A stretch of DNA of 64,000 bases from Gordius sp. MW1 (GCA_964036665.1 OZ038531.1:17422168-17486167); one strand, 5' to 3'. Shown: positions 33,401 through 40,027, numbered from the stretch's first letter. Numbers and translations: made by a program. The notes: generated by a model not told the origin, from the letters alone.

Positions 33401-34535
33401 AATAGATTCGTAGATTCAAGACAAGAGCCTGTACAATCTTCTTCTCCACACGCATCAGTTACGCCTTGGGGAGAGGTGGAGTTTGAACCGTCACTTACGC
33501 CAGGAGAAGAGACTGTGTTGGAACCGTCATTTACGCCAGGAGAAGAGACGGTATTGGAACTGTCACTAAAGCCAGGAGAAGAGACGGTATTAGAGCCGTC
33601 AATTACGCCAGGAGAAGAGACGGATTTCGCCCGGGAGGAGAGTCAATCTAACTTAGGTCAAACATCTCGCCCGAAACGCGATGTTCGTGCCCCTGCAAGA
33701 CTTATCGAGGAAAAATAATTAAAAGCCACAACGAAAGGGAGGAGATATGTTATATATGGTATTTATGTTATATAATTAATATTGTAATAATGTATTTTAA
33801 TATGTATTCCCAAACGAGACTACCAATCGTTTCTTATGTTCTATTTTCGCCATCTTGTTTTCATTGTTTGTTTTATCGCGCTTCTAATAAATCAATAGTA
33901 TAAACTCGAGTTGTAATACGAGTTATAATAATTTATATACCTTATCATTACACCATTTAATTGCTAAATCATGTAGATTAAATCTTATACAAAACCTTAG
34001 AGCAAGTGTTTTACATTTTGTCAATTTTAGCCGCTGTAATCGAATTAATTTAGCAAATTGAAGAAATCTAATAACAATCATCCAGCTATTACTGTATTAA
34101 AACATCTTCAATTAAAAGTTTATCATCTTTTGTGGCAATGTGTAAAATAGTATGAATGTCATTTAGACTAAGATACATTGTGGCATTAATTATTAAACTT
34201 TTACTATCTGCCACTGTTGAAATGTTATCTGTATCATATGTGTCATCAAATAAGAGCTCTCTCTTGTTAGCATATAATTTGAATTTGAAATTAGATGTAG
34301 CTTGCTTAATTGATTTAAGAAAATAGGCTGAACGGTTAATCATATAATTTAATATTTTACCTTTCTCATCAGGTGTCATTTTTAGTCCACTTTTTAATCT
34401 ATTATATTTGAAATGATCCAACTTAATTGAGGTATCAGAAAAAATATAACGCGCGCCTAAATAATTAATTTGCAACTCTACATTGAAATATAAACCTTTT
34501 ATGCTTATAGATTTTAAATTCTTATAACATAGCAT
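12223..34535 (-). CDS. PTCD2: PTCD2-like mitochondrial protein, seven exons
   Basis: Minus-strand gene of about 475 codons in seven exons: 34535-34093, 34067-33941, 15835-15653, 15398-15267, 13592-13518, 13067-12813 and 12435-12223. All junctions have GT/AG ends and consistent phases. Judged against my memory of the vertebrate protein, the product follows PTCD2 in order from a 'YFLKSIKQ' block, through 'IHTILHIATKDDKLLIEDV' and 'ALRFCIRFNLHDLA', to the 'AHALKLGIPKAGVHYLDQI' helix pair. PTCD2 is a pentatricopeptide-like helical protein of animal mitochondria linked to mitochondrial RNA processing. The first 18 residues are basic and free of acid, which fits an import presequence. An in-frame TAA lies just upstream of the ATG. 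Intron 1 is 25 nt; intron 2 contains the 18-kb Gypsy insertion. MRPS27 is the nearest alternative. The last two exons are the least certain, because the GTATTA donor of exon 6 has a rival at GTGAGG. Confidence 0.65.
12813..13067 (-). CDS. PTCD2: PTCD2-like exon 6
   Basis: 255 nt (85 codons), 'LRTALALKDDRALL' to 'TGILCPET'. Acceptor TTTTGCAG. The proposed donor ACG|GTATTA is phase 0. Without splicing the frame ends three codons later at TAA, so this could instead be a terminal exon. Confidence 0.55.
13252..13405. repeat. MITE copy in PTCD2-like intron 5
   Basis: GGGCGTAACCAGCATTGGC at the left, followed by GGGGCAATAATGATTTAGGG, and a degenerate right end near CTGTCGCCC. The same internal sequence occurs inverted at 15080-15208 and 55755-55818. 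Confidence 0.6.
13518..13592 (-). CDS. PTCD2: PTCD2-like exon 5
   Basis: 75 nt (25 codons), beginning 'GIPKAGVHYLDQ' and ending 'AIFNLK'. Acceptor TTTTGCAG, donor AAA|GTAACT, phase 0. It completes the helix pair that best matches PTCD2. Confidence 0.6.
14270..14760. repeat. Second copy of the 1530-2560 repeat
   Basis: Diverged but colinear with 1530-1605 plus 2071-2560, without the GGGTTC MITE. It lies in intron 4 of the PTCD2-like gene. No coding similarity. Confidence 0.5.
15080..15208. repeat. MITE copy, inverted, in PTCD2-like intron 4
   Basis: Reverse-complement relative of 13252-13405. It contains TAAATCATTATTGCCCC and ends TTGGCTATGCCC. It sits immediately upstream of exon 4's 3' end. 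Confidence 0.6.
15267..15398 (-). CDS. PTCD2: PTCD2-like exon 4
   Basis: 132 nt (44 codons), 'GDKHSLNLAKKYFEKL' to 'ITAHALKL'. Acceptor CATTTTAG, donor TTA|GTAATT, phase 0 at both ends. It is too short to stand out as an open frame and was found by extending the gene. Confidence 0.6.
15653..15835 (-). CDS. PTCD2: PTCD2-like exon 3
   Basis: 183 nt (61 codons), 'ELNQYFNDPKCMFLL' to 'GYLLYK'. The acceptor is AACCAAG and the donor AAA|GTTATA. An earlier GT (after TTCTTTG) was rejected because the next exon would then hit a stop. Confidence 0.6.
15910..16092 (+). repeat. Gypsy 1 5' LTR
   Basis: Starts TGTTATATATGG. Contains AATAAATCAATAG near the 3' part, which could serve in polyadenylation. 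Near-identical to 33748-33930. Confidence 0.9.
16114..16212 (+). pseudogene. Gypsy 1 gag, N-terminal piece
   Basis: ATG 22 nt after the LTR opens exactly 33 codons ending at the target duplication of the giant insertion. The frame continues at 29798, 13.6 kb away, so this is a gag start cut by the insertion. Confidence 0.8.
16213..18110. repeat. Left inverted arm of the giant element
   Basis: Opens with AGGTTTTAGGTTAGG-type subterminal repeats and their complements. A pyrimidine-rich block follows (16755-16790), then 16800-17030 and 17850-18110 with no coding meaning. The first 50 bases are less conserved between arms than the next 700. Confidence 0.75.
17139..17522. repeat. Truncated piggyBac-like MITE
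   Basis: TTAA then CCCTCCAATGTA starts a copy matching the reverse complement of the right half of 3258-4017. It breaks off near 17522, so its other end is missing. It lies in the part of the left arm absent from the right arm, so it arrived after the arms formed. Confidence 0.65.
18318..19365. repeat. GC-rich satellite array, left arm
   Basis: About 16 tandem units of 65-70 bp. Each has a C8-C10 run, TAATTTTTTACCCTCTTTCT, and three closely spaced G runs (GGGGG, GGGGGG, GGGGGG) before TGTTTTG. Frames reading 'PPPLIFYPLSDAGERG' through it are repeat artefacts. Confidence 0.9.
19980..20600. repeat. Satellite array in copy A
   Basis: Six units of about 109-129 bp, each with GACCAATGG...GACCATTGGCC, which can fold into a short hairpin, followed by a T/A-rich tail. 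Longer units carry GATTGTTCCTGTTACTACC; shorter units carry TTTATATCCACTTTTACCG. Confidence 0.8.
21321..21392 (+). tRNA. Degenerate tRNA-like sequence
   Basis: Contains a good A box (TGGTATAGTGG) and B box (GGTTCAAGTC) with tRNA spacing, and a GTG where a His anticodon would fall. Acceptor, anticodon and T stems do not pair properly. It is a tRNA pseudogene or tRNA-derived pol III promoter, not a working tRNA. It lies inside composite repeat copy A. Confidence 0.4.
22003..22250. repeat. 61-bp tandem repeat
   Basis: Four units of about 61 bp, each TTATATAATAAACATAAATA, AAAGTTGTTTACTTTTAAT and GCTATGCAATTTAACTAG. One further unit stands at 22459-22520. The last segment resembles the start motif of the composite repeat. 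Confidence 0.8.
22295..23345. repeat. Satellite array in copy B
   Basis: About eight units of the same 109/129-bp satellite as 19980-20600. The longer type comes first, then the shorter, then two diverged units. Frames running through it are artefacts. Confidence 0.8.
23708..24402. repeat. 172-bp tandem array inside the pogo-like element
   Basis: Four units with an exact 172-bp period (unit marks GATGAAAACCAATAAGG at 23811, 23983, 24155 and 24327), almost identical to one another. That indicates recent amplification or exchange. Partial copies flank the array at 23548 and 24530. Confidence 0.9.
25640..25728. repeat. MITE fragment, GGGCGTAACCAG family
   Basis: TTGCCCCTCCCTAAATGAAC, a C13 run, then CCTGGTTACGCCC. 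One end only; the partner end was not found. Confidence 0.45.
26218..26277. repeat. Polypyrimidine mirror-like tract
   Basis: About 60 bases of C and T only, built of CTTCCCTTCCCC units. A similar tract lies at 21693-21752 and its complement at 47929-47964. Such tracts can form triplex (H) DNA. It sits just before the hairpin that ends the composite repeat. Confidence 0.7.
26301..27032. other. Non-coding spacer in the giant element
   Basis: AT-rich interior between composite copy B and the right-arm repeats. No inverted repeats or coding similarity recognised. Confidence 0.4.
27033..27310. repeat. About 120-bp tandem repeat, 2-3 units
   Basis: GACATTTGTCACCAC-type segments recur at 27033, 27150 and 27271 with TTTCAATAGAAAATGTTGAT between. 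It borders the right-arm satellite. Confidence 0.7.
27345..28492. repeat. GC-rich satellite array, right arm
   Basis: About 17 units, the inverted counterpart of 18318-19365. Each unit has AGAAAGAGGGTAAAAAAT, a G8-G11 run, GCAAAACA and C-run blocks. Proline/phenylalanine-rich frames on minus are artefacts. Confidence 0.9.
28675..29789. repeat. Right inverted arm of the giant element
   Basis: Reverse complement of 16213-17040 plus 17850-18110, without the 0.8-kb extra segment of the left arm. The innermost edge abuts the satellite. Confidence 0.75.
29798..30196 (+). pseudogene. Gypsy 1 gag, main part, with amber stop
   Basis: Continues the gag frame cut at 16212. It encodes 'ARLDILGISSDLARKKL' onward, a capsid-like helical region typical of Mag/Gypsy Gag. 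A TAG at 30149-30151 interrupts the frame, which continues open beyond it into the zinc knuckles. Confidence 0.8.
30197..31573 (+). pseudogene. Gypsy 1 nucleocapsid, protease and reverse transcriptase
   Basis: 458 codons in one frame. Two zinc knuckles come first (CX2CX3HX4C, then CX2CX4HX4C, about residues 42-78). Next is a retropepsin with 'DFDTGAHVSVI' (about 122). RT follows with 'ICADFKV', 'IDLKDAYLQM' carrying the first catalytic Asp, 'LPFGLSSAPAIFQRFMD', and an intact 'VYLDDIII' active-site box (about 413). A frameshift near 31560 ends the frame just after the RT palm. Confidence 0.85.
31574..32379 (+). pseudogene. Gypsy 1 RT connection and RNase H
   Basis: 31574-31854 encodes the 'FLGF...LKSFLGML' thumb/connection with two in-frame stops (near 31619 and 31772). 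From 31855 a 174-codon frame has RNase H blocks 'ETDALEKGFGAVLSH', 'STIDKEA'-like 'ATIDKEAKAI', 'RTDHKPL' and 'NKVADALPRA'. A frameshift follows near 32350. Confidence 0.8.
32367..32966 (+). pseudogene. Gypsy 1 integrase, N-terminal and core part
   Basis: 199 codons. The HHCC zinc domain reads 'HKGHPGISAM...CWWP...CKACQQ'. The catalytic core starts at 'HIDFAGP' (first Asp), and the second Asp region 'TTDPNL' has lost neighbouring conserved residues through indels. The frame breaks near 32960. Confidence 0.8.
32967..33718 (+). pseudogene. Gypsy 1 integrase C-terminal part and tail
   Basis: After the break the third catalytic residue region ('LAERGIQTLKK', near 32990) resumes in a new frame, then 'MTYRIS', 'PYKLMFGR' and 'VWVRNETRPGW'. 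A further frameshift near 33380 leads to 'RKHADQLRNRF' and a Glu/Pro-rich tail ending at TAA 33718. The tail has a repeat (33478-33632). Confidence 0.75.
33478..33632 (+). repeat. 42-bp coding tandem repeat in the Gypsy 1 tail
   Basis: Three to four units of 42 bp encode 14-residue repeats of the type 'PGEETVLEPSxT' at the C-terminal end of pol. Units differ at few positions. Confidence 0.85.
33748..33930 (+). repeat. Gypsy 1 3' LTR
   Basis: 183 bp, same start TGTTATATATGG and same length as the 5' LTR. It follows a purine tract and is followed by ATTTA, then five bases to the exon-2 donor of the PTCD2-like gene. Confidence 0.9.
33941..34067 (-). CDS. PTCD2: PTCD2-like exon 2
   Basis: 127 nt. 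It opens after TTATTAG and restores the frame of exon 1, encoding 'FLQFAKLIRL' through 'HDLAIKWCNDK'. The donor AAG|GTATA is followed five bases later by the Gypsy insertion site. Confidence 0.65.
34068..34092 (-). other. 25-nt intron (PTCD2-like intron 1)
   Basis: Begins GTAATAG and ends TTATTAG on the minus strand. Its length is not a multiple of three and it contains stops in the exon-1 frame. Removing it joins two frames that together follow PTCD2. Alternatively the locus is a pseudogene with an insertion. Confidence 0.55.
34093..34535 (-). CDS. PTCD2: PTCD2-like exon 1
   Basis: 443 nt, residues 1-147 plus two bases. TAA-ATC-AGC precedes the ATG, so this start is the first possible in frame. 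The exon includes a low-similarity N-terminal third and then helical repeats. It ends ...TAATACA before GTAATAG. Confidence 0.65.
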
Positions 34536-34688
34536 GCTGATTTAATTTTGGTGCTGAATATCCGTATTCTCCAAATGATCACGTTTGCAAATGTCATGCA
34601 CAAAAATAGCAACTGATAGGTGAAAATCACGGCCATTCACTTAAAATTAAAAGTAAAAAACGCAAGCATTTTTTGGCGGAAAAGAAAT

Positions 34689-34910
34689 GTTGAAGAAGGA
34701 AGAAAGCGATAATTTTAGGGAAGGAAAGAATGGTGGAATCTCGATTCCATATACAATACTTTATTTCTCTTCATCTCACAATTTACGCTATGTAGTCAAA
34801 TGAGGATAAAATACCAACTTAACAACACATCACGAGGGATAACGAATGATAAAAAACAAATCAATCGAAACATAACACACACGTAATCTCACAATCTTTC
34901 AATCCTCAAC
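34689..34910 (-). repeat. LTR-like repeat, copy 1
   Basis: Shares about 220 bp with 41012-41215, both starting TGTTGA(A/G)GAAGGAA and including ACCAACTTAACAACACATCACGA in two adjoining blocks. Read on minus it ends CAACA, as LTRs do. The primer-site context is visible only at the other copy. Confidence 0.55.
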
Positions 34911-36061
34911 ACTTCCCACTTTCTTACATGTGGGATGCTTTAAATAGCCGGTGTCAGGTTATCATATTCACATATTGTCAGATTCAAGTGTCAATCTGAC
35001 TTTGATTGACATATGTCGTGATTGACAGCCATTTTTGATTTTGTAAACAAATTCGAAATTGAATTAAATGAAATATATCAATTTAATATATATAGCTACT
35101 TGTTTATGATGAATCCTTTTTTATGGATTAGAAAAAATTAACAAATTTTGACCCCTACAACCAATTTTTTTTATGATATGATCATTCTTTAGGTTTAATT
35201 ATTTATGTGTTATTATATTAAAGGGTACTTTAAATAAAATAAGACAATAGTTTAAATTGCTTAACTATAATGTATCTTAATTTTTATTAATTTGTTTGAA
35301 ATAATCAATATATTTTTTGACCCTATTTTTTATATAAATAATTCATTTTAATATTATGATTAAATTTTTGCTTTATTTTTTTATATGTTATATTATTACA
35401 AAGAGTTTATACAATTCAAACAAATGTTTATGCATTGCAAAGTAGCTTTATTAACAATCTGGAATAAAGACAATGAGCATATAAATTATATATTTAAAAA
35501 CAATTGTTTATAAATTAATGCTAAAACATATATCTCAAATTAATTGTGGATAAGAGGGTGAATTGACAGCCCAGGTATGATATTGGTTGCTTGACTAAAC
35601 CTAGATTGAAAGTGATAGACAGACGTAAAGCAATGCTTTGTACCAGTTCACCTTAATAAGTCCCTATAAAAACAATTAACTTATAATTAATCTTTTACTT
35701 TTGGGAAGCCAAATAAACAGCAGGTCATATTAAGTTTGGGAGTCACATACAGCAATATGTAACTACATTGGAACAGCATGAACTAATTTAAAAAAATAGT
35801 CCATTATGATTAACATAGAAGATGCCCATTTTTTGTCAAAGGCATGTTACAAATATCCATACCTATTTTATTTCAAATATGGATATTGGTGGATCTATTA
35901 GGTTTCCCCACATTCCTACATTGAAGTAATATATTGATATATCAATATGTTTTATTTTAGGTTGTAGAAGATTTTATTTTCAAATTTGGATTTTTCCTCT
36001 TCATATAGTAAAACCCTCTAGAATATATTTTAAAACAATAATCTAATATTAAATACTTGTT
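34911..36061. other. AT-rich DNA between LTR-like repeat and Gypsy 2
   Basis: No coding similarity. With 40028-40984 it could be the gutted interior of a minus-strand LTR element bounded by the two LTR-like repeats, into which Gypsy 2 inserted. Confidence 0.35.
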
Positions 36062-36179
36062 TGTAATATATTGTTAAGCGTTCCTTGTGTATATATTTTT
36101 ATGTTACATATGTTTTCCTTGTTCTAAATACATTACTACTGCCGGTTGTTATAATTCCATATCGTAAATAAATACTACA
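36062..36179 (+). repeat. Gypsy 2 5' LTR
   Basis: Short 118-bp LTR, TGTAATATATTG to ATACTACA. AATAAAT lies 15 nt before its end. Confidence 0.85.
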
Positions 36180-36180
36180 A

Positions 36181-36808
36181 ATGGCGCTGGTCAAAATAGA
36201 AGAATTCACAGATCAAGTAGACATAGAAGATTGGCTGTTAGTATTGGAGAATGCCATGGAAATTAAAGAAGTCGCGCCGGAGAACAAGAAGAAATATCTC
36301 ATAACATTCATTGGCCTCCCTACCCTGAAAAAATTAAAGCTTAAGGTATATCCGAAACTTATTAATAACTGTAGTTTTGATGAATTAGTAATTAATTTAA
36401 AATTATTATTTAAGAGTAAAAATTCTATTTTTTTTCGAGACTAAGTTTTTTAAGATGTAGAAGAGGTACAGATTCAATTGAGGAGTATGCTCAAAAACTT
36501 AAGGGGTTAATAACAAAATGCAATTATGATGATGAAGATGAAATGTTAAGGGATGGGTTCTTATTAAATTTAGACAATAGCAGAGTAGAATCAGGATCAG
36601 GTTTCCAGAAGGTAAAGATGGAGATGAAAAGCTAAAATTCAAAACTGTATATGAATTAGCTATAAGTTATGAAAGAGCAAGGGATGAAGTAGAGGATAAG
36701 GTCATACATAATGATATTAATAAAATTGTAAAAGGTCAAAATAATAACTATAGTGAGCTGATATGTTTTAATTGTAAGAAACAAGGTCATATAGCTAGGT
36801 TTTGTCAT
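36181..36808 (+). pseudogene. Gypsy 2 gag with frameshifts
   Basis: ATG at 36181 gives 87 codons ('MALVKIEEFTDQVDIEDWL...'). The frame is lost in a T8 tract (36428-36435), resumes as 'RRGTDSIEEYAQKLKGL', and shifts again near 36590. It ends in one CX2CX4HX4C zinc knuckle (about 36768-36809). Loss in a T run could be a mutation or a sequencing error. Confidence 0.8.
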
Positions 36809-37813
36809 TTGAATAAAAATAATTCTTATTATAAATTTAAGAATTTCAATAAGGAAATGAATGGGAATTATTTAAATAGAGGAAATGATAACAATTACAT
36901 TAGATGTATTAAAACTTATAAAATCAATAGAGCTTTGGTTAGAGCAATATTAAATGGGAAACCTTATAATTTTGAGTTTGATACAGCTGCTCAGGCTACT
37001 GTAATAGATAAGCAGACTTGGATAGAGATAGGTCAGCCCGGGTTAACAGAATGTCCTAGCATATTAGGTTATGGAAATTATAATATCAAAACTTTAGGTA
37101 GGTGTTTAGTTAAAGGGCAAATTAATGATAATTTTGACATCTATGTGATAGTAGTCAATGAAGGTGATTTAATATTAGGGTTGCCTGAAATTTTAAAATT
37201 TGGATTTGAACTGCCAAAAAATATTTATATTCGACAAATTAAGTTAGAAAATTTGATTGATCAATTTCCCAAAGTATTTTCAGAGAAATTGGGCGTAGTA
37301 AACAATTTTTTGGTAGATTTACATTTAAAAACCCCTTATAGGCCCATAAGTTTGCCCCCGCGTAGGGTACCTTTTCCAATGAGGGAGGCCATTGAAAAAG
37401 AGATTAAAAGATTATTGGAAGAAGATGTAATCGAAAAGGTTGATTCAAACACTGCAATTCAATGGTGCACACCTACCGTAAACCGTTATAAGAAAGATAA
37501 ATCAATCAGGATATGTGGAGACTTCAAAGTCACATTAAATGATTATTTGTACGATGTTGGGGATACGTTGCCTACTTTTGAAGATGTTACAGCAAAACTG
37601 ATTGGAGGCAATAAATTTACCGTCATCGATTTAAAAGACGCATTCTTGCAGTTGAAAATGTCTGAACGGAGTGCAAGGTTACTTACAATTGCAACACACT
37701 TAGGATTATATCGTTATCGCAGACTACCATTTGGAATCAAGGTTGCCCCTTTAATATTTCAGAGGTATATAAGGAACCTTTTATATGAAATTCCCAACAC
37801 GGCAGTGTTATGA
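36809..37813 (+). CDS. Gypsy 2 protease and RT, 5' part
   Basis: Open frame continuing from the zinc knuckle. The protease motif is 'FDTAAQATVID', with Ala in place of the usual Gly of DTG. RT blocks are 'ICGDFKVTLN', 'IDLKDAFLQL' and 'LPFGIKVAPLIFQRYI'. It stops at TGA 37811-37813, exactly where the YxDD box should stand, because of a small deletion. Confidence 0.85.
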   Translation: MNKNNSYYKFKNFNKEMNGNYLNRGNDNNYIRCIKTYKINRALVRAILNGKPYNFEFDTAAQATVIDKQTWIEIGQPGLTECPSILGYGNYNIKTLGRCLVKGQINDNFDIYVIVVNEGDLILGLPEILKFGFELPKNIYIRQIKLENLIDQFPKVFSEKLGVVNNFLVDLHLKTPYRPISLPPRRVPFPMREAIEKEIKRLLEEDVIEKVDSNTAIQWCTPTVNRYKKDKSIRICGDFKVTLNDYLYDVGDTLPTFEDVTAKLIGGNKFTVIDLKDAFLQLKMSERSARLLTIATHLGLYRYRRLPFGIKVAPLIFQRYIRNLLYEIPNTAVL

Positions 37814-39893
37814 CATTATAATAACGGGAATAAATGACGAACAACATGTGTCAAATATTAAAGAAGTATTAAAACGTTTTGAAGAAGTAGGGATAACTAA
37901 AACCCCGAGTAAAATAAAGTTCCTTCAAGATTCCGTTGTCTACTTAGGTCATAAAATTAGTTCTAAAGGCATTCAACCTAAGGAAGAGAAAATTTTGGCC
38001 TTAAGGGACTGCAAAAGACCAACAAACAAGTCTGAACTCAAAGGATTTTTAGGGTTATTGAATTATGTAGGAAGATTTATACCGATGCTTCAACCACAAT
38101 GCGTCACATTACACAACCTTCTAAAAAAGGACTCTAAATGGGAATGGGGAATAGAGGGAGAAAAATGTTTGGATAAATTAAAGACCCTAATATCAAAAGA
38201 AGATAGTGTGGTTCCTTATTCATTAAATAAACAAATAGTTTTATACACAGATGCATGTGATACAGGACTGGGGGCGGTACTTATGCACGTGGAGCCTGAT
38301 GGGAAAGAAAAGCCCATAGCGTATGCATCAAGAGTTTTAACCCCGGCAGAAAAAGAATATTCCACTATTGATAAAGAAGCTTTAGGTATCATATATGCTG
38401 TTAATAAATTCCATCAATACCTATATGGGAGAACATTCGTATTGAGAACAGATCACCGACCTTTACAATATATATTTGGTCGCCAGGGACATCATCACAA
38501 TTGCAACTTGCGATTACAAAGATGGAGTACAAAATTAATGGCATACGATTTTAAAGTTGAGTATATATCTGGTGATAGGAACCAAATAGCAGATTCATTA
38601 TCGCGGTTGCCTACCCTTGTAGATGTTAGTGAAGACATTCACATACACATGATTGAAGATTTAGAATTTGATAGGAAGACGTTGGTGGAAGGAACAAGGA
38701 GGGATGCAAGATTAAATTCTGTTATTGATATGATCCGTTGCAATTGGAGCAAACCTGCCAACGATGCAACTATTCGTAAGTTATTTTACCCAAAGAAAAA
38801 TGAATTATCCGTTGAAAATAATTTACTTTACTGGCAAAGTCGGTTAGTGGTTCCAGAAAATTTAAAGCAAGCTGTGCTCGAGAATCTGCACCCCGGACAT
38901 CCGGGGATATCGGGCATGATTGACCTAGCAAAATTTTATTGTTGGTGGCCAAATATTAACGATGGTATTGAAAACTTTGTTCACAGGTGTCAAAGCTGCC
39001 AACAAACTCGACCGAATATGGCCGAATCTCCCTTATATTTATGGCCTACGACGGAGGAGCCAATAGACCGTGTACATATCGATTTGGCTGGTCCAGTTAT
39101 CCACAAATATTGGCTAGTATTAGTAGATGCGTATTCAAAATGGCCAGAAGTAAGGATTTTAAATTCGCTACATTCAGATGGAATTATCAAGGCGTTGCGG
39201 GAATGGTTTGCACGGTTAGGAGTGCCTAGGGTCATAGTCACGGACAATGGGGGTCAATTTACGGGACAAGAATTCGCAATTTTCACAAGAGCAAACGGAA
39301 TTAAACACGTTCGGACATCCCCATTTCACCCAAAATCTAATGGCTTATGTGAAAGATTTATTGAGACTTTGAAAATGCGGTTTTACTCTACTTTTAAGAC
39401 AAATCGAGATGAAGAAAAGTCGATTGCTCAAGTCTTGATGACTTATAGACTGACTCCCCATAATACTACCAGCGTGTCTCCTAGTGAACTAATGTTCAAA
39501 AGAAGAATAAGGTCCTCCTTGGACCAGCTACGTCGATCAGGTAGAGAGATAACAATAGATAATATGTGGAAGCAGAAATATTATCACGATAGGAAGGCTT
39601 TTTACCGTACTTTTGAGGAAGGAGATAAAGTATGGGTAAAAAATGAAATGGAAAAGGGTTGGCACGCTGAAGTAGTGAATCACAAAAAGAATGATTGGTC
39701 CTACGATGTTTGGGCAGAAGGGCGAGTAAAGCGGAAACATGCAGACCAGTTAAGAAGAGCATTGGGGAATGTAACGAACTGGATAGGGGGTGATGACGTG
39801 AGAGAAGTACGAGAACAAGTAACCACGGCAGTTAGTCCACGACCGCAGCGACGACGCCAACCTCCAAGAAGATACGATGAAGAATATTATTAA
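37785..39893 (+). CDS. Gypsy 2 RT end, RNase H and integrase
   Basis: About 702 codons, overlapping the previous frame by 29 nt in another phase. True continuity starts near 37812 with 'DIIITGINDEQH', after the lost active-site residues. RNase H: 'YTDACDTGLGAVL', 'STIDKEALG', 'RTDHRPL', 'ADSLSRL'. Integrase: HHCC domain 'HPGHPGISGM...CQSCQQ' (about residues 368-408), core with Asp at 'HIDLAGP', Asp at 'VTDNGGQF' and Glu at 'LCERFIETLK', then a C-terminal 'VWVKNEMEKGW' and 'KRKHADQLRR'. All catalytic residues of these two domains are present. Confidence 0.9.
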   Translation: MKFPTRQCYDIIITGINDEQHVSNIKEVLKRFEEVGITKTPSKIKFLQDSVVYLGHKISSKGIQPKEEKILALRDCKRPTNKSELKGFLGLLNYVGRFIPMLQPQCVTLHNLLKKDSKWEWGIEGEKCLDKLKTLISKEDSVVPYSLNKQIVLYTDACDTGLGAVLMHVEPDGKEKPIAYASRVLTPAEKEYSTIDKEALGIIYAVNKFHQYLYGRTFVLRTDHRPLQYIFGRQGHHHNCNLRLQRWSTKLMAYDFKVEYISGDRNQIADSLSRLPTLVDVSEDIHIHMIEDLEFDRKTLVEGTRRDARLNSVIDMIRCNWSKPANDATIRKLFYPKKNELSVENNLLYWQSRLVVPENLKQAVLENLHPGHPGISGMIDLAKFYCWWPNINDGIENFVHRCQSCQQTRPNMAESPLYLWPTTEEPIDRVHIDLAGPVIHKYWLVLVDAYSKWPEVRILNSLHSDGIIKALREWFARLGVPRVIVTDNGGQFTGQEFAIFTRANGIKHVRTSPFHPKSNGLCERFIETLKMRFYSTFKTNRDEEKSIAQVLMTYRLTPHNTTSVSPSELMFKRRIRSSLDQLRRSGREITIDNMWKQKYYHDRKAFYRTFEEGDKVWVKNEMEKGWHAEVVNHKKNDWSYDVWAEGRVKRKHADQLRRALGNVTNWIGGDDVREVREQVTTAVSPRPQRRRQPPRRYDEEYY

Positions 39894-39908
39894 CTTAGGG
39901 GGGACTAT

Positions 39909-40027
39909 TGTAATATATTGTTAAGCGTTCCTTGTGTATATATTTTTATGTTACATATGTTTTCCTTGTTCTAAATACATTACTATTGTCCGGTTGTTAT
40001 AATTCCATATCGTAAATAAATACTACA
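39909..40027 (+). repeat. Gypsy 2 3' LTR
   Basis: 119 bp. It differs from the 5' LTR only in a short stretch around TACTATTGTCCGG (one substitution and one inserted base). Confidence 0.85.

Larger units (their letters stand above)
15910..33930 (+). mobile_element. Ty3/Gypsy LTR retrotransposon 1 (Mag-like), defective, interrupted
   Basis: Two 183-bp LTRs (15910-16092, 33748-33930) bound the element and differ at about three positions. The 5-bp target duplication ATTTA is exact (15905-15909, 33931-33935). A TGGCGC primer-binding site (from about 16095) follows the 5' LTR and a purine tract GAAAGGGAGGAGATA precedes the 3' LTR. Once the 13,577-bp insertion is discounted, the element is about 4.4 kb with gag, protease, RT, RNase H and integrase in Ty3/Gypsy order. 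Two zinc knuckles and K02A2.6-type integrase wording suggest the Mag clade. It carries a stop in gag and several frameshifts in pol, so it cannot make a full polyprotein. It lies antisense in intron 2 of the PTCD2-like gene. Confidence 0.9.
36062..40027 (+). mobile_element. Ty3/Gypsy LTR retrotransposon 2 (Mag-like), nearly complete
   Basis: 3,966 bp with 118-bp (36062-36179) and 119-bp (39909-40027) LTRs that are almost identical, so insertion is recent. The primer-binding site TGGCGCTGG starts 3 nt after the LTR and overlaps the gag start codon. A purine tract (TTAGGGGGGACTAT) precedes the 3' LTR. Order: gag, protease, RT, RNase H, integrase. Gag has two frameshifts and the RT active site is damaged, so it is not autonomous despite intact RNase H and integrase. 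The target duplication is unclear (flanks TTGTT and GGTTC). It differs clearly from Gypsy 1 in sequence. Confidence 0.9.

Noticed and set aside
38987..39762. Additional + and - frames within Gypsy 2 pol
   Set aside because: Shadow frames of the intact integrase frame.
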